DNA of 64,000 bases from Lucifuga dentata (taxonomy: Eukaryota > Chordata > Actinopteri > Ophidiiformes > Bythitidae): positions 1 to 64,000 of the forward strand of contig VXCM01000046.1 in assembly GCA_014773175.1 (NCBI GenBank). The letters are read 5' to 3'. The translations under genes were made by a program, and so were the position numbers. Below, in pieces: positions 24,391-37,000 of the stretch; position 1 is the first letter of the stretch; each line of letters opens with the position of its first letter. Under the pieces are notes generated by a model. It was not told the origin of the DNA. It made no database searches and saw only the letters and a list, made by a program, of their open reading frames with translations.

Positions 24391-24898
24391 AGGCTGATCA
24401 GAGTGCAGACAATGAACAGGGGAACGGAGGCAGTGCATACTGACAACCTCCTTTCTGCGGGTGACAGCTCTCCGTCAGTTGACATCAAACAAGTGCATGC
24501 ACGCAGACACAAGCACACACACACACGCACAAACACTTAAAACTGATTGGCTGATGCACATGCAAGCTTGTTTCAACCTGTCACCCTCTTGGACATATTA
24601 GAAATATACTGCCCAGCATCACTATATACTGCATATATGTGTGTATGTGTGTGTGTGTGCAGATAGGAGAAGTGTACACGCTGGACTCATCATCTCAGTA
24701 ATTGATGGTCATCTGTCATTGCTCAGTGTTGATAATCTTCTTTGGGACAGGAGTTTGTCTGAACATTATGAACACCAGCCTATCTACTGTATCTATGACA
24801 CTAATCTGTGTTCTCATTTACTGAAACAGACGTGATGGAGTGCTCCGGCTAGTAAAGATGAGATGAATCGCAATCAAGGTTGATATTGCTATCATGAG

Positions 24899-24900
<2 letters not shown>

Positions 24901-24949
<49 letters not shown>
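24901..24949 (+). repeat. (TG)n microsatellite just inside ptprn2 intron 10
   Basis: About 24 TG units, i.e. a CA repeat on the ptprn2 sense strand, starting 35 bases past the exon 10 donor (24984). Confidence 0.97.
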
Positions 24950-24952
<3 letters not shown>

Positions 24953-24984
24953 GGAGTGCATATAAGAAATAGAAATGCTCCTAC

Positions 24985-25064
24985 CTGCAACTTGAATCAT
25001 ATCTGCAGTGGTTACATTCTTAGGGTTAGGCCCGACTCTGAAAGTCAGCGCTGGACCCAGGACG
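24985..25064 (-). CDS. ptprn2: ptprn2 coding exon 10, last one found
   Basis: 80 bp encoding (S)VLGPALTFRVGPNPKNVTTA and DMIQVA, close to human VLGPAVTFKV...NVTTEDV. Acceptor TATCTGCAG, donor GTAGGA; phase 2 to 1. The next exon would carry the ILQTGVG-type motif before the membrane segment and was not found in the window. Confidence 0.93.
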
Positions 25065-28000
25065 CTGCAGATAAACAAGAAGTGTAGTTTAGAGTTAGTA
25101 GTTTCTTATTCAAAATTGCAGAGAGCTCAAAAGTGTGTATGAGGAGAAGAAAAGCTGTACAAGACAGCATATTCCTGTATTTCCGTGAATTCTGCTTTCC
25201 TTTTCAGTTTCATTTTAGTCTCAGCAGCAAAGTGCAGTCATCCACTGAGGACCTGATTTTCTTTTCACCTGTGGTATCCTCTCTGTACTCCCTAAACCCA
25301 AACCCACCCTCCTCTGTCTGGTCAGGAGTCAGCAGCAGATGTCTTTCCTTGGAGCAGAATAAATGTTTAAGGTCCCCGAGGTTGACCATGAAATAAAATC
25401 TAACAACGCTAGACCCTGTAAGAACTCCCAGCAGTGGTCAGAGGAAAGCAGTGTGTGTATGAAGAAGTAATGTGTGAAGAAAAATACATTTATGTCTACT
25501 GAAAGTTTTTAAAATCCCAAAATGAAAAGACATTTTTAAAGGGCTCAATAAAAATTGACACCACAGTCCTGTGTTTCAAAACAGGGTTCAGCAGTTTTAC
25601 AGCAAACAAGTCAATGTCATGAACAATGAAGACTCCTTCTAAGCCAATCACTTACAAACATGTCACCTTGTTTTGAGCTGTAATTGTAGCTCCCCCATGG
25701 GCCAATCAACATAATTTTGAATGTTGGAATAAAGCGCTTAGATCATTTCCTGCAAGTTTTATCAAAATCTAAACAGAAAATGTCTGAGATACTCCACACA
25801 TGGAAGAACACATGGCATGAATACTGTAGGGCCCTGTCCTAGTTTTGAAAATGTGACAATGCAATAGCCAAATACATAATTTCTCCAGGTTTTGGGAAAT
25901 CGGTCCAAAATTCAGGGAAAAGTGGGTCCTTTGCAAGGCTCTGCTGAATTACAGCCTCCCTCCAAAAATGGTGAGTTTGGGTGACTATTGTTAAGTCGGA
26001 TATTTCAGTTTATTGTTGGGTTATTACTGGGAAAATGGGGCAATTTCCAAGACACCAGAATTTACAGTGTTAGCTTGAACGCCTGATGAACAGCTACCAA
26101 ATAATGTACAAGGTTACATGTATCTGTATAACTTCCATTTTCCTGTAATGATTAACAACATATCCAAGCTATTAACAGGAACAAACAAAGGTGAGTTTAT
26201 TTTTACACCCTGTAGTGGCTTTTTCATCAGCAAGTTTAATGTGTCATTTTACGAGCAATGGATTGTAGGATGCTGAGGGCTGCAAAAGGATACAATTATC
26301 GTGTCTTCCAATTTTGGGCAAAGCTAGGCTGCATTTCTCAGCCACATTTGGCAAAGCCTTTGTACTGGGACAAGTCTTGGCAGCCTGTTATGATGTGTTC
26401 AGTGTACAAATTCAGACTACAGAAGTTCCAGTCCTTGAATTGAGACACAGCTATGGAGTAAATAATGACTTGAGCACCCCTGCAGGCCATTTTGTGTAAT
26501 TTTTAAAATGCCAGAATTGAACACTGAGGAGCACTTTTCCTTTAAGTTTCATGAAATCTGAGCAGATATTGAGTGTGAAGGACAGAAAAACATCTTGGCG
26601 AGGGACAACAGTGACTGATCGAGATGGCAGAGGATGAGGTGAGACATCCACTTGTTTCTCCTTTCCACCAGCCCTAAATCACCAAGCCATTATGTCATCA
26701 TATGTTAATATGTATATGCTGAGACGGGTACTGTATGTACATTTTTGGCATTCTTCCTGACAGACTGTGTGACAGCGAGATTCATCAGACAGTCAGCGTG
26801 CTGTGACTCAGACCCCACCATCACTTAGATGCTACAGAGGCAGAGATCCTCACAGGGCCAAGAGCAATATATGAGCCTGGACTGACGGTCCAAACCATGC
26901 ACCAGTGCATTTGTGAACATGATCACACACATACTTACACACTCATACGTGCACAGTTTCTAAAGAAAGATGCCCTCCTCTACCTTCACCTAGGCTCTGT
27001 TTGCTTTGGAAATGTCAATATTTCCACAATCCTCACCCCGTCTGACCTGTTCTCCCTGGCTGAAGACATTCTTCTAGAGATCTTGATGCATCTCAGATTG
27101 AACTGACATATTTTTTCCCTAAGCCAGACAAACCAGATATAAATACATCATGGACGCAAAAAAACACAAGGACTTCTCACTGTCTGCTGTGGGACAAATT
27201 GTGCACAAAAGTGTACATGCAGACTGGCTTGAGGGAGAATGCAAGGCATGTGTGTGTCTGCACAGACTGTGTATGAATGTGAGACTTGTGAGTGTGCGTC
27301 CCACTCCCCCTAGTGCCACTGACCAGTAAAACACTTACGTCATCTGAAAGGCACATATTATTCACAGCCTATCATCCTAAACTGCTATTTGAAACCTCTT
27401 TTGAAAATGGAACATTTCGTGCTTATTACTGTAGCAGCAGACTTGAACATAATTGTGCTCAGAGTCTGAAAATTTCAACAACACCTACACTTTCATCCTC
27501 CTCCACTAATATGTCTGTCTGAAATTCTTGTCTACCTCTTTTATCATGTTTGAGTATCTCTTCGACTCTCTTCCTATCAGGGCTCATCAGAGCGAGTGAG
27601 AGACAGGGCGGTGTGCTCTGACCTGGCTCTCGTGCTCGAGCTGGCTAATATTCAGACAGAGGCTTTCAAACTCTCACCTGTCGTTGCCGCACATCCAGAG
27701 GCACAATGAGCGAACCTCACGTCTCCATCTTGGCTACTTCTCCATGAATGCGCTTTCATTACTTTCTACAGGGAAAATAATGGGGATAATCAACCCCAAC
27801 AAAGAGCGCATTTTCTGTATTTGTCTTCTGAATTGAATACAAGGGTGCCTGTCAATATGAGGTATAATTTAGTGCCTCCATAATCTCCATTTGAAGCAAT
27901 GCTGAATCTGTAGCTTTTAAACCGACCTATGCACTATAATGAAGGATATACTTCATTAGTGTCCAGATAATGACATTCATCATCATCAGAAGTTGATTCT

Positions 28001-31000
28001 GAGTGATACAAAATGACAGGTGTAATAATGAAATTAACTCAATCAGCACCAGTATAATGACATATCTGGATGCTCTTCCTCATCGCTGAGAATGTCTCCT
28101 TGGTTGCATTTACTTTGAGGTCACTGTGAGTATTTTCAGCACTAAATACTATTTAAAGAATATGAAACGGCATGAGATTCTTTTTTTCTTTTTCTCTCTC
28201 CACATCTATTATACAAGCCAGAATACTGATCGACAGTACGATGCAGCCGCAGACTGCAGTGCATCAGCTTTGGTGTTCGTATGCTGCAGGTGTTACCGAA
28301 CCACCCAGACTTCACTTCTCCTGCAGGAGCGCCTTGAAAGACTTGTCAGATCTTAAGCGAACACATCTCCTCTGCTTCCTACATGGTCTGACACCAAATG
28401 TACAGTAAAACTATAGTATAAGCACACACCAGCCAGCCTGGGTTCAAGGACAGTTCACTTGCTCATTAATATATTAAACACCTCCTGCTGGATGACTGTC
28501 TCTATTTCCAACTCTATCAGCTGCATATCTTGCCTGTTTTTCCTCTTCCTCTCTCTCTCTCTCTCTCTGCCTCTACAAATTGTATGATGGCATGACTGCT
28601 GTTTTTTTTTTTTTGACAAGGCATACGGTGACAGCAGTAGTAAGACAGTGTTTTGAATACAATGGAGATATCAGTATGTGTCTGGAGGTAATTAGGCCAG
28701 ATTTTTCTGCCTACAAGAAGTCAAACATTGCAAAAGGTCAGAAAAACAACAATCGCCCACAGTCTCTGGCAGTGCGGTACAGCATTTTCACACAAACTTG
28801 CAGTGTCTAGACAACCTTCCTTCTCTTTCCTAAAACTTTAAGTGGTAAAGAAAGCAAAATTGTTACTGGTGCAAACTGCAAGGTAAATCCTTATTCATGA
28901 CCATGTGTCTTTGTTGGATTGCCTCTGTACATACGAGAGCTGGGTGAGGTCTGCAGCATGGAGGTTTAGCCTCTGCGCCAGTCGCTCCATCAGGTCCGAG
29001 CCCTGGTCGCTGGTGAGAGAGCTGCGGAAGAGACAGGAAGATATTTGGGTGTCACATTTGGAGGTCCGTATCCATACAAGATACATGCAGTCATTCAGCT
29101 GTTAAAATATTATATTTTTAGTGTGGAGAGACACTGCAGCAATTCATAACCACAAATGGGTCATTGAACACAAGCAAAAGCTATTGTTTACGTGAATGGA
29201 TGTACTGGCATGTGCACACATGTACACACACACAGGCATGCACAAACACAAATAAACACACAAAGCCTGGTGCCAAGGGAAAAGGGATCAGCTGCCTCTT
29301 CAGGCTTGGCAAATCACCTGCTTTTTTTTCCAGCAATGAGACAAACAATAAGGTGCAAATGGAACCTGCATGAGGTGTAATGGCTGTATCATATAGACGT
29401 GTCTTTCTCTCTCCTTTTCTTTTCTCATCGTTCTTTTTCTTCTCCTAAATTCACTTTATATTGCACACACACACACACGCCCTCCTCCAACTGAAATACG
29501 ACAGTACACAAACACATAGGCATGCGTGCAAACACACACATGCGCTCTCACGGTGCGATGAGAATAATAAGGTGCAAATGGAATGGAGGTGAAGTGTAAT
29601 GGTGGTCTGATAAAGCCATGCCTCATCTCAGCTCAGTCTGTGGCTGCTCTCTCATTCAGAGAGTAAATCGCCAAGGAAATAGACCAAACAAAGGCAATCT
29701 GCAGGCCAACAGGCTGGATGGAGGAAATGGGAAGGGCAAAAAAAAAAAAAAAAAAAAAAAACCACACGCACACACAGATATATAGAAAGCTACTTTGGTG
29801 CTGACAGTTTAACCTGGAATCCCTGCAACTGCCAAGTGACTGCAAGTTGACATGCAGCAAAAATCCATGGATCATACTGAGACATTGCACAGTGATGTGC
29901 ATAACCTGAGGTGCAAAATTCAAAATTTTGTTACCACTTTATACCATAATGTGTATTATGTTTAGACCACAGCTTTTCCTAACAATGGCATAACAGAGAT
30001 CAGCGTATTGTCTACGAGCGGCTGATTCACTCAACCTATGAGCAAGCGTGTGATTCTTTTTTTTATCCACTTTTTGAGGGGGGTTTGAAAGGTAAAGATT
30101 CGCCAAAAGCAATTCTAGACACGTTCGCCTCCCTCTGCGGTAATTCTTGCAACTGGAGAGCTCCAGGAGTGACTTGGTTGTTGATGCTAGCACTTTTCCC
30201 CTTGGGTTTCTCTCTCTGTCTCTTTCTCTTCTATCCATACCTTCCACTCCCCCCCCCCCCCNCTTCCTCCTATTCCCCAAACCCCCAACTACCACCACCA
30301 CAATGTCAGGAGCTGTCAGATAAGCAGGTTTGCCTAGCCTCTCTGCAGGGTGTGGATAGCTGTGGATAACAACCGTGCAATCATGAGGTCTGCAGCAAAT
30401 GCACACACCACTATAGGACAACTATAGGTGTCTGCAAAGTGGGCTGATCTGCTGTGGATAGAAGGTGAAGAACAGACAGAGACAAGATGAAGAACTTGCA
30501 CATGGAGGGTGACCTGTTTCCTTCTCTTGGCAGTGCCTGTGGAGTGTGTTTTTGTCTTAATTTCTGTATGTAGGTGGGAATGAGGTGACAAGGATTGTGC
30601 CCTTTGGGCTTTTATGAGCCTGTGTCTGTTGAACAGGTGAAGGACAACACACTGACTCTGGACTTGATAACACCATAAAAGGATTTGAGAGATAGCCAGA
30701 GGCAAAGACACAGTCGATAGGAACTTATCTTCACTGAGCCTAAGATGAGTGAGAGTTGTGTGGCTGTGTGACAGTGAGAGAGAGAGAGACGGGGGGGGGG
30801 GGNGGGGACCTTTCCTAACACAGTGTCATCATTAAAGCTGTAATACCTACACTCTGAGAGATTTATCATCCAGCCATTATAATCATGTTCCCCACACACT
30901 AACATTTTAAAATGACTGTATCGTTTTTCAAATAAAGACTTTAATATGTGGGTGGCTGTGACAGAAATTTTCTTTCTAAAAGGCAGTTTTAGCACCCAAA

Positions 31001-34000
31001 CAAAGCAACCTGATATTAAAGTATGTAAAATGAGTCTGCCTTGAAACTGCATACTACAAATTCCTCACATGTGGACTTTCTTGACTGCTGATTGTGACGA
31101 TTACAATTCAGAAATCACCTCCAAATCTGACTCATACTCACTCTGAGTTGGTGATAATGTAGCCAAAGTGTCTGTCCTTCCCTCTGCTGGAAAACTCCTT
31201 CACCCCCACATGCACCAACTGAGTTTTGATTTTCATGTCTTTCTTCTGTGGATCCTCCAGTTGTTTCTTCCCAGCGGTGGTCTTCATACCCTGCATCCAC
31301 TTCTCGATCTCTGAGTCAACCTGTGTGTCAGGACCCGTTGAACCTTGCGTGGAGGCATCTTTCAAAGGCACATCCACGGTCTTCTCCTCCCAGCGGTGTT
31401 GCATGGGAACTTGGCCCTGTGTTGTCCGGCTGTGGACACTCTCCAGTCCTACCATCTTTTGGATGGGACTGGAGGCTGGTGGCCCATTGCTGACCTCCAG
31501 ATCTTCACCGAAGGGCTCCAGGTTGAGGTAGTCGAGTAGCTTGGAGAGGAAGGCCGTGTGCTGTGTTGATCAAGGTAGATTTCTTTTTAGAACACTGGAG
31601 GCATTTTCTCATTAGTTTTACCTATATTAACTTTCCGCTTCCTTTTATTTAAAAAAAAGTTTCTTAAGTACTGAAAAGAAGTTAATTAATCTCTTTAATA
31701 GAATCTTAAAATCTATTATAAAATACTAAATTTTTGAAAAAGTAAGAATTTGTGTTGCATCCATTCCAGGTTTGTAAGTGCTGGTCCAAGGTCTCAAATC
31801 CTTTTTTCCTCACAAATTATTAAAGAATGCATTTATTAACATCAAGCAAGAGTGTTTTTAATTTGTGTTGCTTTGAAAGAGAAGTTTAAGTTCAATTATT
31901 AATGAAAAGGCTGAGGTTTCGACAATTTCTCCAGGAGTTTTCCAAGATCCTGCAGCTGTGAGTTTACTTTCAACTTCTGATAATTTAATAGTAAATATGA
32001 GACTACATGATTTTCAAATCCAAATCATCTCTATTTGAAGTAGCATTCAAAAGTAAATGAAATGTAAGTTTGGACATGTCTTACTCCCTCAGAAACCAGT
32101 TTATTGGTTGAGTAGATTAATTTTAAATTCACCTTGTCAACAGGTTCCTTGTCTGCACCGTCTATTCGTGAGCCTGAAAACAAACACAATGTATGTGAGC
32201 AGAATGTGTGAAAACTGCAGTTCTTCATTGTATTTAGCAAAACTATTTATCATTCAAAAGGAAACACACCCAAAATACACAATAGGGCACTTTCTTTGGG
32301 GTGTATATTAATAATACTTTACATATACTGCAACATAAATTTCTATTTTACATATGACTGTTTTTAAACATCTACCTTCCTGTTTTCCTCCCTGTGTGTC
32401 TTTCTGCCCTTTTTCTGATTTTAGGTCCTGGTCTTGATTCAGCTCCATGGTTTTCAGAGGCTCCCTGGGACCCCCCAAGGCACCTGTGGAGTCACCAGCT
32501 CCCAGTCCTGTCTGGGCCCCAGCTACATCAGGATGCTCATCTACCACCCGCAGGGCTCCTGTGATGACATCAGCCAGGTGGTCCAGGTCTTTGCCCATCA
32601 AAGCTTCCATGTTGACACTGTGCCTTCCCAGCTGGTTCACCACATTCTGGATGAATTGCTCTGGACAGGAAAGGGAAGAATGCAAACTCACGATTACAAT
32701 TTACCAAACAAAAAAGGCTTAAATAGCTACAACAAGTTGAGAAAAATCTGGTCTTACCATCCATCACACTTAAAGGCTCTTTGGCCATTTGACGGTCAGA
32801 GCCAGACTTAAACAGCAGTCTGTCCAGATTAGGCCTTGATGTTTTGGAGCCAAAAGCCACCTGGGACTGTGGCTCTAAGGTGTCACTTGGCCGGATGTAG
32901 CTGAGGTAGTGGAGCTTTCCTTTGGGCCATGGAGCCTCACCACCTGGGGTGTCCTGCTGAGTGGTTTTTGCACCTGAAAGAAGCCGTTCTAGCTGGCTAG
33001 AAAAAAGCTTGCTTTGTCCTGGGTCCTGGTTGGAGAAGGCTGCAGCAAGGTGGGGGTGCCTGCCCTCTCCACTCTGGGTAAAAACTTTGGTGACTGGGGT
33101 TTGGCTGGCTCCTTTTTGGTGGCTGTAGATCGTGGTTGTCTTCCAGCCCTGCTGGGGCTTTGACCAGCTGGGTTCCAACCGGCCATCAGACTCGATATCT
33201 TCATTCTAAAACATGAAAAGTCCATTTCACATCTTCAGTATTGTTGGATGCTATTGTGCTCTGTAATATATTTTTTTCTGACAACAGGAGATGAGGTTGT
33301 ACTGGGTCAGCATGTTGTGACAGCCTTTAGTATAAAGGAGAAGCAACCTGGGCTGAAATAGACAGGACAGGATATGAACAGAGCTTCCAGATCAAAGACA
33401 ACTGCTCTTGGAAAATGGATTATGGAAATCATAAGTGAGATAGTGTCACTCAAAGAGTAATTTCACCCATTTCTTTAATACACAACATAAAATCATATCT
33501 GCTCTATCAGAGATGTAAAAACAAAAATTAGGAATCATCTAATTTCAAAGCTTTTCCATATAACCACACGAGGCCACACAAGCTTGTGAATTGAAGCATG
33601 TGGCCTTCAATTCATGCAGAATCATATTCAGTTTTACTAATGTGTCTTCCTTCCTCTTCTTTGAATAAGAAGTCCATGCTTCAGTTCAACACATAGCCGT
33701 TCCACTGAGCAGCATTATTATCCATGTCCCCACTGCATTAATATTTGCTATCTCCCTCGGAGCCATTTTCTGTCCTTCAAACATATACAGAGAAAATGCC
33801 AGTCTTTCCAAACCCAGCATACTGAGAGGCCATAATGGCATTAGCACAGTGAGACAGGGTGCTCTGCCATTCATGCTAACTATGTTTGCCTTCTTCCATC
33901 ACACTACACAACAAAGGACCTCATTTCATCAATAAGGAAGGTCCTGAACTCTTCAACTTTGCATTATTGCTGCACTAACACAGCAGCAGGAAGCAGCTCG

Positions 34001-37000
34001 GCTATGAAGCATGCTGAGCACATTTCATGCAAAACTGAGGTTCCACCCTAAATATGGAAATTGAATAATGTAAAGAGGTGATGGAAGATCTTTGTGTAAA
34101 GGGGTCGCTGCTCAGCGGGAGGAAAAAGACAGAAAGCAAGAAACAAAAGCAGCGCAGGGACAAGAGGGCGACCCCCGGCAATGACAGATAGTGCCTCTCC
34201 AAAAGAATAGGAAGAGGCCCTTCTTTATGTGGCCAAGAAAAATGGGGGTGATTTTGTTATGCCATGATTAACTTGCAGTAGTACTAATATTTCTAACCTT
34301 GGACCTCCATTCTATCCAGGCATAAGATTCAATCAGTTACAACATTATCAGAACATTGTTAATAGTCATTTTCGACTTAACTTATTCCACTTTGACATAA
34401 GCAAATGTTACAGCTCTACAGTGTGCAGAAGCTCTTTACCTGAACACTGGAATCCTCTCTTTGGATTCCTGGTTGTCCAGCTACCTCAGACTGTGGCAGG
34501 AAACCCAGGCCTGTCAGGTACTTCTGAAGGTTTCTGCTAAGATCTCCCTGAACAGGCCTCAGTTTCCTGTCTCTGGAACTGCTGTAGGGAGTCAGGGGGC
34601 TAGGGGGTGTGGCCAGATGGCGGAGAGGTACAACCTTCAGTTTGGAGAGCTCTCTGGAGATGACCTGCTGCGTGACGTCATCCTGCCACGTTAGACCTAG
34701 AAACACAGAGTTCAGATTGAAGTTCACTAGAAATCTCATATTTACTCAGTTGGAAATTTTGACAAAAATGTGTTTTTGACATTTCAGGCTTATAAATGGT
34801 GACTTCAGAAAAGACGGTGTTCTCTACTCAGGCAAAATTGTGTAGAGTTCAGCTAGCATTACAGCGTAACAGCAAGGATGAATCGGAATGGTAGATGAGG
34901 TCTAAAAATTATGACACACTAAAAGGCTACATACACACAGACACATGCATACACACACAAATACACACGCACACCAACCAGTCAACCAGCCCTGGGAGAA
35001 TGTCACACTGCAGTCTGACGCCTTGCCAACATCTCTGCTAATTGCCAACACATAGTTGGGATGCAGAACTCCTGGGCAGGGGCAAAGCGCAGCAGTGCCA
35101 AGACCAGATGGAACTACCCAAGCAAAAAAGATTCCCAAAACATGGCTCCATTTCCAGCGAGCCAAAAGGCACCGCATTCCATTGCCAAAGAGCATAGAAA
35201 TACCAAAGATATTATATTCTTTTCAAAAGCCAAGATGTTCACTGATGATGCTTCCATTCCACTGGAGAAGCATTTTTTAATGAGAAAAAAAGTTATTATG
35301 GCGTGTTGCGGGTTTGGAGGCTAACTGCCTCATTCATAACCTTTTACTAGCTGTTTGGAAGAAACAAAGACTGACACTGCTCTTAATGATGTCAACATAT
35401 TTAATAGCAATAAGCTAACAGCCTGGGTAGTGAGATACAAAAAAAAAAAATGAAAGTATCAACACAAAATGTCTTCATTAGCCTGGTTTCTCACCCATAG
35501 ACTCTGGGTATTCTCATAGATATTCATAAGCACCAGATGAAGATCTGAGCAATACAGAATAGCTACAGATGCCTCCAGTCATTCTTGGCAGCGCTGAATA
35601 GAGCACAACGCAGCGTATGTTGTCAGTGTTCTGGAACGCAGCTCAGTTATCCATCCATACAACAATAACAGTTAACTACCCATGGCTCACCCGATCTGCT
35701 GTATACTGGCTATATATTATTGCAGTGATGATCATTAATGGTATCATCAGTTAAGATGAGGAAACAGGTTTGGATTCTTCCCCTAAGGATCCATATGGTA
35801 CCTGTAGTTAGCTGCAGCTGGTTAAATGGGTTCAATAGTGAAGTAAACGTGTGATGGTGCCATAACAGGATGAGGCTGCCACTGGCTTCATTGAGTGTGA
35901 CACCTCTATCCTCCCCGTCTCCTGGGGGATGCACTAATTCCCATTCATATCATGTTTTTTGTATGTGGGTGATGGGCACAGTTCAGGAAAAAGGTATGCA
36001 AGCGCCAAATTAGGGAATCAAAATGAGCTGCTATGTAAAAGGAAAAAGTCAGGAAGAAAAGTGGTGGGGCCTTTACGGTTGGATTCCTCTCAATCAACCT
36101 CTCAGCTGATTATCCTGGCACTGAGGAGCTAAACGTCATGCAAATTCATCTGGAAGTCCAGAGAAATAGACGACTCCATCACCAAGTGCCGCTGGTTTTT
36201 GCCTGTTAAGGAGAACACGGTGTCTCCGGCATATTACCTCAGTTAATTAACGCCTCGCCATTAGTGCAACAGCTTTCAAACAAGCAACATATTTCTGTTG
36301 GCCTCCTGTCTATTTTCTGTGTATGTGTGTGTGGGGGGGGGGGNGGGGGGGGGGGAACTCCTAAATATTCAAAGCCTAATAGATGGGATCCTGTCTAGGT
36401 CTCATTGTTTGAATTGTTGTTTTTGAAATGCAGATATTTCTCTCTCCTTTACTTCTGTTCACCACCTGATTTTAAAGGTATTAGCGGAAAAGTATGTGAA
36501 TAATTTAGCAGCAGGTTCGACACGTAATTAATCAAAACTTACTCTTCTTTGTAACGACCCTGCCCTCCCACACAGACATGGACTCAAACTGAGTGATTCA
36601 ATAAAAGCATTCTTGTTTTCTTCATAAAAACTCCTTTTTCACTTGACAAGTTGGTGTGTGAGTGTGTGTCTCCAGTATCATCTAGCTAGTTTGTCAAGGA
36701 CCAGGCAGAGAGGAGAATATGAGGGAGACCAACAATAAGTTTTGTTTCTTGTCAGTTAAAGTAAATGTGTTTGTGAATAAAGCAAAGTAGGACCATGAAT
36801 AACTTGTGCATCCCGAGGAATCGGAATGACATTATGTCAGTTTATGGCTGTTGATCCTCCCTGATGGACTATTCCTGTCAATGGATAATGAAAATGTCAC
36901 AAGGCATCATTTTACTTCACTTGTCTTTACTATAGGAGACACACACTGATCTGCACATGATCAGAAGGTCAACCGATTGCTGGTTAGTATCGTTTAACAC

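Larger units (their letters stand above)
8392..24984. other. Non-coding region, read as part of ptprn2 intron 10
   Basis: 16.6 kb of AT-rich DNA left of the last ptprn2 exon found. I see no exon with the expected ptprn2 membrane or phosphatase sequence on the minus strand. It contains TA-flanked MITEs, a long foldback element, microsatellites, A/T homopolymers and one unassigned + strand ORF. Open frames here are otherwise short and repeat-derived. Confidence 0.6.

Noticed and set aside
24143..24536. Frames over CA repeats
   Set aside because: Translations are repeat-derived (Thr-His, Cys-Val runs).
29939..30421. 160-codon minus-strand frame
   Set aside because: It crosses a poly-C/N gap and lacks splice sites in phase with ptprn2; the product is low complexity.
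31226..31539. + strand open frames over ptprn2 exon 8
   Set aside because: They are shadows of the minus-strand exon, whose frame joins neighbouring exons in phase.
32434..32811. + strand open frames over ptprn2 exons 5-6
   Set aside because: Antisense shadows of real exons with no independent evidence.
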